NCBI GenBank assembly: GCA_019916065.1
Contig: CM034237.1
Coordinates: 23,643,752 to 23,707,751, forward strand
Reading direction: 5' to 3'
DNA from: Vitellaria paradoxa
Lineage: Eukaryota > Streptophyta > Magnoliopsida > Ericales > Sapotaceae
Length of the DNA: 64,000 nucleotides
The translations under genes were made by a program, and so were the position numbers. Below are positions 24,653 to 37,457 of the stretch, in pieces; the stretch's first letter is position 1, and each line of letters opens with the position of its first letter. The notes below the pieces were generated by a model, which did no database searches, was not told where the DNA came from, and worked only from the letters and a program-made list of their open reading frames with translations.

Positions 24653-24938
24653 TATTGATTTCCTTATGTGCTCATTGATGCTTATTTTACTATCATATAT
24701 TTAGGGGGAGCTAAATATATTTTAATATCTTTTTTACATTGACATTGATGCATATATTTAGGGGGAGAATTATAACTAATTTTAACAATTTTTTCCCACT
24801 TCATATTATTTTTGATGATGTCAAAAGGGGAGAAAGACAAGATATTGATGATTGATTGAACTTCTATGAATAGAAAATCTTTTCATGATTTATGTCTTTT
24901 GAAAATTTTATCTTAAATCATCAATGGTTTGTCATCAT

Positions 24939-24953
24939 CAAAAAAGGAGAGAT
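24939..24953 (+). other. Polypurine tract of the 18218 copia element
   Basis: AAAAAAGGAGAGAT directly precedes the 3' LTR start TGTTGG. Confidence 0.75.
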
Positions 24954-26535
24954 TGTTGGCCCAAGGTTTATAAAGTTAGTTTTATAATTGATTTTGATGA
25001 TAACAAACATTGAATTAAATTTTCACAATTAATTTTCAAATAGACATTGTAAGAAATGTTACAATTCATTTGATAGATTCAAGATAATAGAGTTGGAAGA
25101 GATTGATATTATTTTTTAGATATTTTCACATAATTTGGATGAAGGAATAAATGAATTTCAAAGTTGGGAGTAATAGAAATCAAAGTAAGATAAAACTAGA
25201 GGTTAACTCGGATAAACAGAGAGATCAGACACATGTCAATATATAGATGATAGCTTAAGATCCAACGGTTCAAATTTCATGCAATTTTAATATAGTAAAC
25301 TAGACTTCTATATCTACAACTTTACCGAAGGGAAATTTTTGTGGATCTAACGTTAAGATATCAAAACATAAGTTGGAATATTAGTTATTACAGAAAAGTT
25401 TTTAATTCTGGATTCTGGAGCTAGTCATAGTTTTTGAGACATACCTTATACTCTACAGTTTTAAAAATTCTGATTTTTAGTGTGTAAAAAGAAAACTCAA
25501 AAAGCTACAACTTTTGTAGTTTAAGTTTCTTCTAATTCGAAAAGTATCATGGTGAAACAGAAGCTTAAACTAGAAACATAGATTCAGAATGTCAGAAAAA
25601 GCTATCAAAAGCTGGTTTCGGTTTAGAAGCCATATCTGACTATCTAACCATTGGATGAAGCTCACATTTTGTCATGTGATAGCTGACTTATATATATACA
25701 AAGTCTTTACTCTGAGGCAATGTCAGATTTGAAGTTATAAGGGTGAAAAACGGTCACAAAAATATCTCCGAAAATCTGAAACTGAAAGACAGCATTGGAA
25801 GCAAAGAAATTCAATTTCTTTCAAAGGCAAAAGTGTCTTTTCACTTATTAATGGCCATTTGGAGATTTTCATCTATAAATAAAGCCTTAAACTCAGATTC
25901 AAGAACAAGAACAAGGCAAGAAAGAAGTGCTTACAAAGAGATACAAGAAATTCCATAACTTTTTTTTTTTTTGGGTAAGTTAAAAACAAAAGAAAAATTC
26001 AATAACTTTGCAAACATAGAGTGATTTCTTCCCACACTTGTGCTTCATCTTTCATATTCAACTTGTGAGAGTTTCTTTTTGATTTGATTAAGTTATAAAC
26101 TCATCATTGTTGTTGTAAGAAAGGGAAATTTAAAGCCCTTTTAATTTGTGAGAGTTGGGTGAGCTCTTGTTAGTTTTGGTTCAAGTGTTAGAACCAAAAT
26201 AAGATACTTTCTTGGGAAAGGTTTCTAGCACATTGGGAAGCTAGTGTGTAATAAGCTCATCAAAGAATAGTGGAGAAATCTCAAGGAAGGCCTTGGGGAG
26301 TGGACGTAGGCAACATTGAAGCCGAACCACTATAAATCGATTGTGTTTGCTTCTCTTCCCTTCTCTTTATATTTATTGCAAACACTAGCACTCACTCTTC
26401 ATTCACAAATATCAAATAATTTTTTTTGGTGCATTTCATATTCATCTTGACATATTTGTTTTAGGGTTGAAATTTTTATTGCAAAGTTTTTAAGCAACCT
26501 ATTCACCCCCTCTAGTGTTGCTATTTGGGATAACA
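24954..26535 (+). repeat. 3' LTR of the 18218 copia element
   Basis: Direct repeat of 18218-19841. It is about 42 bp shorter, mainly from a missing block near 26205 and a shorter run near 25197. It begins TGTTGGCCCAAGG directly after the polypurine tract. Confidence 0.93.
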
Positions 26536-26723
26536 TTATGTATTAATGAGAGGATTGTTGAAAGTTGTGACTTGATTATAGTTAAGGTTAGATTTATGTT
26601 TTCTTATTTATGTATCAGGCCACTGGCTTACGTTGCGTTGCTCTGATTATGGGTTGGTTATGTTAATGTATGTTGTGTGTGTTTATCACTCACCCCTCGG
26701 GTCTCGAGATCTAGGGCGTGACA

Positions 26724-26766
26724 TATGCCACCGTTGAAATTTAAGAATCATATAGTTAGAATGTGA
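26724..26766 (+). pseudogene. C-terminal end of the host copia RNase H
   Basis: Directly after the solo LTR the frame reads MPPLKFKNHIVRM then a stop at 26764-26766. It completes the LTKNM broken at 15402, because copia RNase H normally ends LTKGMPPK...HVxRMG. TATGC (26724-26728) pairs with CATGC (15398-15402) as the duplication. Confidence 0.85.
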
Positions 26767-28950
26767 TTAGGTCTCATTATGTAATTTTCATTGTATAGAC
26801 AATGTTATTTAAATGAAACTCTTTTGTTTGTGATTTTTCTCATATTTGTGTGCACTTTAATTTATTTTGAGAAACAAATTATTAATGTCGGACCTAGAGT
26901 AAACGTAAGGTTTATTCGTTAAATAGTGTTACCACATATGGACTAATGTTGAGGAGCATAATTCATAGTAATACATTGAAGATAATACTTGTTATTAGAG
27001 AATCTATCACCATGATTCATGTATTTTATTTCTTGAAAATGTGAATTGATGGATTAAACGTCTAGACCAAGTGGAAGAACGTAGATATTTTACATTATTT
27101 TTAGGATCTCAAATTTTGAAATGGTCCAATGTCTATATTCTTTCACGTTTGTTGGTTCATAGGGTGTTACCCACGATTGGGAGGGGTAATCAACCATATT
27201 TTTAAACATACTTGATAGGAGCATGTTATTTAAAGGGAATAAGAGACATGGTTTTAGCCCCCTGAGCCATGTATACTCTCACAATAATATAATATACCAT
27301 CACAAGGAGTAGTTTAAAGGGTTGGAAGAGCCCAAACACAAAATGAAGTATTTTGCAGAGAAGCTTGAACGTCAACGGTGGGAGGTTAGTAATTGTTTCT
27401 TATTTTCTGCATTAAATCTATATATGTTGCTTTTTTATATATGTTAGATCTGTTTTAAGTAAATCTAATAGAAAATACTAAAAACTTATGTTGTTATCCC
27501 TTTCATCAATTCAGAAGATAAAAGTTAGCATCATGGTCTAATGTAAATAGATCCAGATAATGTTGCATCTCTTATTACTAAAATAAAAAAAAAAAAAAAA
27601 AAGCCACTATTAGTTGACGATAAAATTTGTCGAGATTTGATTTGATGTCAAACATGAATGATGGATCCTGTAAGGCACAAAGGTGGCACTTGGATGGTTG
27701 AAAAACATGAAAATAAAAAATTAATGTAAAAATAACAAGTAACAAAATTTGATCGAGAAAGTAAAAATAAATTAATAAAAATTAATTTTTAATACTTTTT
27801 CGTAAATTAAAGCGGTGTTTAGTTAGTTAAAATTAAATAAAAATTATTAAATTTTACTTACTTTTTATATTTTTTTTAATTAAATTTTATCACATAACAC
27901 TTTTATATTAAATTTTTATATATTTAGTGTATTTTTTTTTTTTGTCAAACTATCAAACCCTTTTGATTAACCTATCATCAAAGGTGCCGGATCACAACCC
28001 CTTGTATTAAAAGTGACAGTAGAAAAAACAGGAGGGGGTACGATTTTTGCAATGCGGTAGTCTCGATGTTTATCAATTCCCGAGGCTGCAAGCAAAGTGA
28101 CCCAAGGTGGAGTTGGTGGAGTAATTCAGACGGGCAAAGCACCTACCACGAAGATGCGGAAAGCCAACTTGCATTAAAATAATAATAATAATAATAATAT
28201 TCAAGCCCAGTGGGCCACTCGATAAAGCATTCGGGGCTAGCTCGGGAAAGTTAAATTTAAATTTTAATTCTCCCAATTTTAATTCTCCCAATTTTAATAT
28301 TTTGATCCAATAAAGTCATTTGGAATTATAAAATTAAAATAAAATGTAATTTAAGTTTTTTTAGTTATTTAGATTTATAAAAATTTATAAAAATTTACAT
28401 AATTTGCAATAAAAAATAATTTTATAAAAATTTTTAACAAAGTATTAAACTCCAAACACGTTAATATTACCCTCCCTTTTTCCTTGGTAGAAACCCTAAC
28501 TTCAAGCAAAAGTCTTGCTTTAACGCCGTTAAGCACCCATCAACATTGGTGACACCAAAAAGAAACGGTCACCCACCTCCGTTTCAATTGCCTGGGTGCA
28601 ATTGTCATTTCGTTTGTAACGATAAATTTAATATAATTTAATTTTATTTAATAAAAATTCTCATAAATTCTAGTATTTAAAATTAAAATAAAATTTCATT
28701 ACTTGGATTTGATTTAATTTTATAATTTTTATATCATTTAAAATTTAATTTAAAATAATTGAATTTGATAAAAATTTATTATTTTCTTAAATTATTTAAA
28801 TGAGTAAATTTATTTTTATATATTATATTTATTATATTATTTATTTTTTATTAATATAATCAAATTTGATATTTTTTTTTAAATTTAAAATATGCTCTAA
28901 ACGTTAAACTTTATTTATGAAATTAAAATAATTTTTTTTAAATCAAATTA
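26767..28950. other. Tail of the host copia element and AT-rich spacer upstream of polyubiquitin
   Basis: 26767-27560 follows the copia stop and probably holds the 3' untranslated end and LTR of that element, but I cannot place LTR borders without its partner. A poly-A run is at 27583-27602. 27950-28250 is less AT-rich, contains an (AAT)7 microsatellite (28178-28199) and no convincing gene. A telo-box-like AAACCCTAA is at 28491-28499, some 600 bp from the ubiquitin start and so of doubtful relevance. The rest is AT-rich sequence resembling decayed MITEs. Confidence 0.5.
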
Positions 28951-29092
28951 ATTTTGAAAAAGAAATACTTCCAAACAAGTGCATTGGATTCCAAAATTCG
29001 ACGTGTACCAATCCAATTCGAAGTTGAAAAGTTATCTTCCGTCAAACACGACTCTTCCTCCTTCCGTTGCCGTGCCCAATCGGCAACTCACC

Positions 29093-29193
29093 CATCTATA
29101 TATGTATACCCCCCAACCCCTGCCTCTTCTCATTGCAATCTCAACAAAAAAGAAGCAGAACCGCAGGAATTTCTCTTTAATCAACCAATCAAG
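29093..29193 (+). promoter_or_regulatory. Polyubiquitin core promoter and first untranslated exon
   Basis: A TATA element, CTATATATGTATA, at 29095-29107 is followed by a C-rich stretch and a likely start near 29130-29140. Exon 1 then runs through CTCTTCTCATTGC to AATCAAG at 29193, where a GTATAC donor begins. The start site is inferred from TATA spacing only. Confidence 0.6.
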
Positions 29194-30371
<1,178 letters not shown>

Positions 30372-30560
30372 ATATATATGTGGCTGGCCCCTGATTCTTC
30401 TATTAAAAATATGGTTATGTTTTCTTCCTTTTTAAAAACTTGTGCTGTGTGTATGCCCCCAATGAATGGGGCCGTTGTTGAATAATTTATGTTTCTGGTT
30501 TTTCTAAGACTTTAATTAAATAATATATTGCTGCCCTTTGCAAGGATAAATTCTTCCGGT
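30372..30560 (+). other. Polyubiquitin 3' untranslated region
   Basis: After the stop comes a U-rich region with candidate poly-A signals ATTAAAAAT (about 30400) and GAATAATTTATG (about 30480). A short hairpin, GCCCC...GGGGC around CAATGAAT, lies at 30455-30472. The exact end is not determinable. Confidence 0.5.
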
Positions 30561-31276
30561 TGTGTGGATAATTCTTGTGGTGGTTTTGTTTCTAGTTCGA
30601 TTCAAAGTTAGCTACTTTGGCTCCCAAGGTTGGTGTTTGAGGCAATGAGCTGTTGTGCAGGGAAGGGGGGGGGGGAGTGAAAGGGTAGGTCCGGGCGTTT
30701 ACGCACTCGTGTACGTTCGTTGCATTACGCATCATTAAGTTTAAAATAATAATAAATTATTTAATAATTATAATGATGATAAAAATTTATACTAATTATG
30801 ACAAATTATAATTAATTAAATTTTATATATTTTATACATCGGACAGTGTACTGTACCAGACTTTCTCCAATCTGAAAAGGGGTTCTCCGGATCTGGAAAG
30901 GGGTTAGCACGTGGCCGTGCACTGTTTGATCGTACTTTGACAGTTGATAATAAAAATAAATTTAAAAATTTCAATTAAAATTTAAAAAAATAAATTAAAT
31001 TTTGTTACGAATTATTCAATTTTAATAAAACGGTTCACTTTATCACATGACTTAATTATTGCTGAATAATTTTCAATGCTTGATTCAAATTAATTCAAAT
31101 TAGCAGAGACGAATAAGGTTTTGTAAATCAACGGGGGTATACATGCTTTTCTGAATTACAAATCATGTGATGCATTAACAGTACATGTGGAACTTGGTTT
31201 TTTTTTTTTTTTAACCCAGAACTTTGCTGAACTTTATTGACAAATAAATCGGAGACAAATGGCCGGCCCGCTTGAT

Positions 31277-31380
31277 TATTTCTTCCAATTAAGTTGCGAG
31301 ACTCGAAACCGTGTTATTTATGTGGGAATATTTCTTCCAATTAAGTTGCGAGACTCGAAACCGTATTATTTATGTGGGAA
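31277..31380. repeat. 52 bp tandem duplication
   Basis: Two copies, 31277-31328 and 31329-31380, each beginning TATTTCTTCCAATTAAG and ending ATGTGGGAA, with about one mismatch (GTGTTATT against GTATTATT). The high identity points to a recent duplication. Confidence 0.9.
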
Positions 31381-32248
31381 GCACACCCACTAACTAATGC
31401 GGTTGCACTCGAGGGCATGAAACTTGGTTAAATTGTGAGATTCGAACACTCACTATCTAACGTGACTGTGCCTAGAGTGCGCGAAACTTGGTTAAGTCGT
31501 GAGACTTAGGGTTCGTTTGGAATTCTAAAAAAATAAAAAAATTTTAAAAATTTTCAAATTTCTCCGATCAAATTTTGTCACCTGTCATTTTTACTTTACA
31601 TCAATCTCACTTTTTGATTTTTTTTATTTATTTCTTTTGAAACTCCAAAAACATCCTCAAAATTGCGCAATTTATATGATGAGAATATCTACTAACCAAC
31701 GCGGTTACGCCTGGGAGTGGAACTTGGTTGTTTAAGTTCGACAAGGATGAAATCAATTAAACTTTATAGAAGTCATGATGTCTCCTAGATTTAATTTTCC
31801 TAAATAACATCAAATACACATGCTACTGGTTTTTACAGTAATTCGAGAAATGAGTTTTTATAAATTTAGAAAACTGATAGAACTGGGTAAATTACATAGA
31901 AATCCCTGGCTTTTGTACAGACGTGAGTTTCTTAATTAAGATTAATTTTTCATATTTCTAAAGTAAATTTCACCATCAAATCTTTTTCTTTTCTTTTTTT
32001 CTTTTTTTTTTTTTCTTCCATCCGAAAAGAGTTTTTGAAACTGTATAATCTTGAATATCCCGTTGGGTTTGGATTATTCGGTAATTTGAATCAGGTGACT
32101 TCTTTTGTTTGGTCCTTATTCGTTAGTTGCTTACCCCTGTTAGAAGTAGTGATTATTTATTTCTCTTGCATATTTTAATTCTAGAATTAATTTGATTATC
32201 GTCACTGTAGGAATTTATACTTGATACTTGTTACTTACAAGGAATTTT

Positions 32249-32344
32249 AGGATTTAATTTGTAATTATATTATTTCAATTTTGATATAAATTTTTTAGGA
32301 TTTAATTTGTAGTTATATTGTTTCAATTTTGATATAAATTTCCA
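32249..32344. repeat. 48 bp tandem duplication
   Basis: Two copies, 32249-32296 and 32297-32344, each starting AGGATTTAATTTGTA and ending GATATAAATTT, with about two or three mismatches. Confidence 0.88.
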
Positions 32345-33299
32345 AAATTAGTGTTATTTTTTAAAGGATAACCTACACTAACACTCCTTAAACATTTCAA
32401 ACTATAACACTTACACTCCTTTAACCCCACAGCCTTCAAAAATCACTTAATAACCCTTGGAACCACTCTAGACCAGACAAGTAATTACAGAAAAACATTA
32501 TAAGTTTCTAATAATTAAAGAATATAGTTTCATGAAACAAAAAGCTTATAATCACACCAACAGGGCAGTTTGGGCTCTGAAACCACTTGATAAAATGCTT
32601 TTAGAAAATTAAGAACTTACTAATTATTATTAAAACATCCAAAATATTACTCACAAATACTTAAACATACAAGCTTTTATTATTTAACACGATATTATAT
32701 AAGAAACACTACAGATAGAAGACTAGAGAGAGAGAGGAGAGACCACTTTGATTTTTTCGATACCCCTCTATTACAACAAGACTTCTTTATATAGACCACA
32801 GCCTCGAATTTCAAATCTCGTAATTCAAATACATCACAATAATAGATAAGAAAAGAAAAATCTAGAAAAGAAAAAGACAGACAAAATAATTAAAATAGTA
32901 CAATTATTAGGAAATATCTTTTGGTTAAAACAAATTCCTTCGAATTCACATAATCTTTACATGAGCTCTGTCGTGTGCTAAATAAAGGCGCAGTTGTCCA
33001 AGGCCCACTTTAGAAAGGGTTTATTTTTTTTTCTTTTGCCAGCATCCTTGATTGGTCAATTGCACTTTCATGATGGTTTGATTTTTGTTAGCCTTTCATT
33101 ATATTCTTTATGTTGTGCCAATTCTCTTCATCCATATATTTTCTAATAATCTTGCTCTGCTTGTATTTCTTCAACTGAGACAATGGCTTTTAATTCCATT
33201 TCTTTTTCAAATTTTTCATATTGATAATCAAGATAAATTATTACCTTTGATGATACAATAGAACATAAAATATAAATAATCTCCTATCATCAGTAGCCA

Positions 33300-33700
33300 C
33301 ATATTGGATAATTCAAACATGTAAGTTTTGAGATGGTAAAACTAGATGAGAGGTTGAAAGTAGAAAGTGAGAGATTTGTGTTGTTTGAGATAAAAGAGGA
33401 TAGAGAAGATATGATGCTTTATTATAGCTCTGATACCATATAAGATAAATACAAAGAATTGGTTTGAAGTGTTTTGCATTTCAATAACTAAATGCAATAA
33501 AAGAGTCTCCTTTAAACAGCACTTTAACTTGAACTGACTTCCTACTCTACTTGCAAGATTACAGGAGAGTTCAAAGTTATTGCAAGATTATAGGAGTGTT
33601 CAAAGTTATTTGAAATTCTAAAGATAACTATATATATACATTGTAAACAACTGTAATCCTAGAATATCGACTCAACTACTTCTTTTGCTGAAGATTAGGT
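33300..33700 (-). mobile_element. Truncated LTR retrotransposon or TRIM remnant
   Basis: The minus strand reads ATATGGTATCAGAGCTATA at about 33422-33440, an exact initiator tRNA-Met primer site. Upstream on that strand, TTTGTATTTATCTTAT looks like an LTR end, and downstream a leader runs to a possible gag start near 33320 (ACCATCTCAAAACTTACATG). I find no second LTR or pol, so this is a fragment; its right border is uncertain. Confidence 0.5.
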
Positions 33701-34227
33701 TTAAACATATAACTATTGTAAACAACTATAATTCTAGAATCTTGGATCATCTTTCAATAGAGAATTCAACGAGGATACATCCCTATTGTCATTTCTAATA
33801 AACCAAGTAGAAGAGGTGGCCGATAGATTCGTCGGTGTAACAATAATATCTTTATTTCAATTCCGATTCTATGTTAATTTCTATACACCAAATCCGCATG
33901 ATTAATCCACTTAATTAACAAATTAATTTTTATCATTTATTCTATAATTCATAATTAAAAATAATTAAATTAAGTTTCAATATACAATAAAAAACCTAAC
34001 AAAGAATAAAATAATTTCCTTACATATTTTTTAATTTTTATAATATAAATAATAAGGGTGCATTTGAATATTTTTAAACTTGAACTTAAATAATATGTGG
34101 AATTTAAAATAATTACCCCTACCCATCCTTAAAATTTTTAAAAATAAGTCCACGCCTTGCTTTTATTGACAAACTCTAGCGGAGGCCCCGACTTTCCCCG
34201 GGTTTGCGGATTAATTTCAACCCCTAA

Positions 34228-35136
34228 GAGCCGATTGGATGCAACAAATAGGGGCTTTCATAAATAATACACTCTTATAAATTTTGATGTGATATTTTTT
34301 ACTTGATTTGGAAAGTAAAATTTCTCCCCTCTAAAAATTATCGATCCTTCTTAATCTTGAAGAAGGTGTATTATTTTTGGAGAGGGTTTGAGCTCTCCAA
34401 AAATTATCACCTCTTATATGGACTAAATTGGACCATTATACCCCTTCTCATCCCTCTTTCTCACCTACAAAATGTATTTTATATTAAAAATAAGTTCTCT
34501 TTTTTAATGGAAAAATGTATTAATAAATTATATTAATAAAAATATAAAAATATAATTTTTTTTCCAAATAAGGGGTCGTGTGATTAAAAAAATATATTTT
34601 TTTCAAATTGGAAGTGATGTGATTTTAAGATAATAATATTATTTTTTAGCAAATATAATAATATTATTTTTTAGCAAATTTATACAAAATTATACATATA
34701 TTGATATTTTTTAAATAAGGAGAAAAAAATAAGTGACTAAGGAAGTTTCGGATAAATTGGGATGTTATTGTCTACGAAACTAATTTATATATTTTATAAA
34801 CTTTGATTTAGTAATAACTTAATTTATTTATAATTAATTTTTCTAAAATTAATTTGTACTAGGTGGTTTTCAGATTATATAATTAAGTTTGGATAACCAT
34901 GTTTAATTTAATAGGTAACCAAGTTTTGGGACACCACAAGCGTAAAAGAGTCATTTGACTATTTTTTCCATCATTTACCTCTTCTTATTTATAAAATATC
35001 CAAACCAAGTCAAAAGTTATCCTCCTCCATAAATATCACATCAATGTAGGCCAACCCTCTAAAAATAATGCCCCCACTTATCTTATACCCCCTCTAAAAC
35101 TTATCCCCTGAAATTTTAGCACCATCCAAACGGACC
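34228..35136. mobile_element. Non-autonomous DNA transposon, about 0.9 kb, TIR with TAA duplication
   Basis: The left end GAGCCGATTGGATG and the right end, read in reverse, GGTCCGTTTGGATGG are matching terminal inverted repeats. The homology extends inward imperfectly for roughly 90 bp (a TTGATGTGATATTT block occurs near both ends in inverted orientation). The flanks are CCTAA on both sides (34223-34227 and 35137-35141), so the duplication is TAA or CCTAA. No transposase frame is present. TAA with a GTTTGG-type end fits PIF/Harbinger MITEs. Confidence 0.75.
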
Positions 35137-35141
35137 CCTAA

Positions 35142-36687
35142 AACCAACACCAACCCCTCTCGTCCTCAATTGAGTAATCTAGACCCCTGAATTTGGACAT
35201 GTTTTTCTTTTTTCCTTTTTTTTTTTTTTCGTGGTTTCATATATTCTGCGAAGATTTTTCTTCTTTTTTTTTTTTTTTTCAATGATAATTATACGTATCA
35301 GTGCAAGACGTGCATTCAGAACCAACTCGGACAGGCTGCTATTTGCTTTGTCTTAGTCATATCGCATGGTCGTGATTAAAATTTAGAGTTACCATCCATC
35401 TCAAAATTCCCATTTGATTTCCTTTTTTCCTTTTTTTAATTTTTTTTCCCATTACAACTGGTCAATACTCCAACACCGCTCGGAGGGTAAAAAAAAAAGT
35501 GGGGAGAAAAAAAAAAAGCAATTTTTGGTGGATTGGCTGTTTGATAAACACTAATTTTTACTCCTTCAGCTGAGTTGGCACACTAGTTATATACCAACAT
35601 TTTGTTAAATTGGTTAAGATATAATGGTCATTTCATTTTAAACTAACTCAAAAATTAATAAAATTTTTATCAAGTATCTAAAAATTATCAAAAGTTATAA
35701 AAATTTTTATTTGTTTTACTAAATAATTAAAAATTGTTAAAACTTACTAAAAATTTTTATTTATTTTAATAAACACATAAAAAGTTCCATCGACCTACTT
35801 TTGTCCAAAATTGACCAACAGTTCGTAAAGGTTTGGCTACCAATCGGGGCCTTAAACTCATTTGGTCTTTCTACCTATGTGTGTAATTTGAAATAAGCAG
35901 AATGAAAAAAAAAAAATGACAAAATCGCAATATTGTGATAGAAAAAATTAACTCTAAGAACTATCTCAACTGATAAAATTTTGGATTTGCTCCTCAATGA
36001 TCACTAATTCAAGTCTTTTCAGAGTCATTGAAAGATTTACCTGATCGTTTATTCTCCAATGGGCTCTAATTCGAATCGAGTCTCCTAAAGATCATTAAAA
36101 GATTTACCCAGTTATTAATTTTAAGATATTAAGGATTAGTTGAGATATGCGTAAACTGACTCAGACGGTAGTGTTAATTTCTTCTATCTATCAATTTTTT
36201 ATTTTAAAATATTAGATGCACAGGAAAGTATAATGCCAATCGCCTCTATTGTGATTCTTGATAGTTTTCCCTGGACAACATTAATTGCAAAATTCAATTA
36301 GAATTTCTTAAAATTTTTTGGGGGAGGGGGTGGGTTGGACGCTATTGTAGAAAAAATTAGAATAATAGATTAGTGATAGAGTTGTAACTAATATAAATTT
36401 CTAGGAGTTTTATGCTTTCGAGTGATAAATTCATAAAATTTCTGCACAATTTTTGTTAGTTCTTTTTATAGATTCTCTTTGTTTTGTAGCATTATTATTA
36501 TTATTTTTATTATTATAGCATATGCCCTGTTGGAGCCTAATATCATGGTAAAACTCAAAATCAGTTGTAAAACAATGTTAAACTAGACTGAGATCTTCAA
36601 AACAAACTTTCCAAGCAAAATTCAAATGCTGAATTGCAAGCAGTTGCAACCACATATTTTACCCCACGTTTTCAAATGGTAGAGTTA
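35142..36687. other. AT-rich spacer
   Basis: No gene. Around 35590-35860 is a MITE-like AT-rich block with repeated AAAAATTTTTAT words resembling, in reverse, the MITE at 36688-37016. (ATT)n at about 36491-36515. Confidence 0.5.
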
Positions 36688-37016
36688 AACGCATTTGGAA
36701 GTACAATTTTTATTAATTTTTAATATTTCTTAATCAAAAATAGTTGGTTATAATTTTGATATATTTAGTAAAATAAGTAGTAATTTTTAATAATTTTTAA
36801 CAATTTTTTACAACTTTTGAGTGTTAGGTAAAATTTTTGATAACTTTTGATAATTTTTAATAACTTTTTAGTAATTTTTAGTAACTTTTGGTAACTTTTA
36901 AATTGAGAAGTTACTATAACAGAGTATAAATGTGGTAAAAATTAGTTGTTTGCCAAATACTAAAAAATCAAAAGTTGATAATTTTTTTGTTAAAAATTTC
37001 ATTGCCAAAAGCCCCT
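36688..37016. mobile_element. Tourist-like MITE, 329 bp
   Basis: Flanked by TTA (36685-36687 and 37017-37019). The left end AACGCATTTGGAAG and the inverted right end GGGGCTTTTGGCAAT are degenerate inverted repeats. The interior is made of repeated TAATTTTTAATAACTTTT-like words. No coding capacity. Confidence 0.65.
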
Positions 37017-37097
37017 TTAGATCCAAAAAAGTAGAATGATCTAATCAGCAAAAAGATGGGTCGAGAGGGATGGGAGAGACAACTGTGACAAGTTCCG

Positions 37098-37262
37098 TTT
37101 GGAGCATCAAATTTTTTCAAAAATTTTAAAAAAAGTGTAAAAATTTTTTAATTTTCTCTGATTAAATTTTATCATATATCAATTTCACATCATTTTTACA
37201 CTAACATTTTATTTTATTTCTTTTTTTTTTTTTGAACCTTTGTTTAGAACTCCAAAGGCTCT
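37098..37262. mobile_element. Short MITE-like repeat just upstream of eIF1
   Basis: Left GTTCCGTTTGGAGCATC and right GAACTCCAAAGGCTC (inverted GAGCCTTTGGAGTTC) are imperfect inverted ends. The interior shares AAATTTTATCA..ATCAATTTCACATCATTTTTAC words with the repeat near 31560-31620 and with 45080-45200. The exact ends are uncertain. Confidence 0.5.
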
Positions 37263-37376
37263 CCCAGAGAAAAATTGGAAGAATAAAATTATTTTAAAAT
37301 TTTATTTTTGATTTCTAATCTAGACCGTTAGATGGCCTATATTAAATTGTAACCATTGGATTGGATTGAAGAAACT

Positions 37377-37457
37377 TGGGCTGCTTCTATGCCAAAGGCC
37401 CAAGGCCACAGCAGCCCCCCGAACCCATGTCCGGTCAGAGTGCTGTCTCGTTATAAA
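37377..37457 (+). promoter_or_regulatory. eIF1 promoter: two site II motifs and a TATA box
   Basis: TGGGCT at 37377-37382 and GGCCCA at 37397-37402 (TGGGCC on the other strand) are site II elements, 15 bp apart and 50-75 bp upstream of TTATAAAT at 37451-37458. Site II pairs are common in plant promoters of translation genes and are bound by TCP factors. Transcription would start near 37480. Confidence 0.65.

Larger units (their letters stand above)
18218..26535 (+). mobile_element. Complete, decayed Ty1/copia retrotransposon inside the solo LTR
   Basis: An 8.3 kb element with LTRs of 1624 and 1582 bp starting TGTTGGCCCAAGG and ending GGGATAACA, flanked by a perfect TTATG duplication (18213-18217 and 26536-26540). 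Integrase comes before RT, which defines Ty1/copia. Gag has a DUF4219/UBN2-type core, a zinc knuckle, a coiled-coil-like segment and a second knuckle. The frame is broken by several stops, many at tryptophan codons (TGG to TAG or TGA), and by at least two indels. LTR differences of a few percent by eye suggest a moderately old copy, younger than the solo LTR it sits in. Confidence 0.93.
15403..26723 (+). mobile_element. Solo gypsy-type LTR, about 3.0 kb, split by a copia insertion
   Basis: It starts TGTAATACCCCGAA at 15403 and ends CTAGGGCGTGACA at 26723, the usual termini of long gypsy LTRs. Excluding the copia element (18218-26535) and one TTATG copy it is about 3.0 kb. There are no coding domains, primer site or second LTR, so it is a solo LTR left by LTR-LTR recombination. 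The flanks CATGC and TATGC differ by one transition. Two GGCGCCC clusters, a GA microsatellite (about 15812-15827) and a run of short hairpins (17288-17483) lie inside. Confidence 0.88.
30561..34224. other. Intergenic spacer with repeats, no gene seen
   Basis: AT-rich spacer with a G11 run (30665-30675), two tandem duplications listed separately, a MITE-like unit at about 31507-31660, and a copia-type primer site in minus orientation at 33424-33440. A short duplication of 29 bp (TGCAAGATTA type) is at 33551-33609. No open frame resembles a protein. Confidence 0.6.

Noticed and set aside
34303..34536. 77-codon frame inside the 0.9 kb transposon
   Set aside because: No transposase motif and AT-driven composition.
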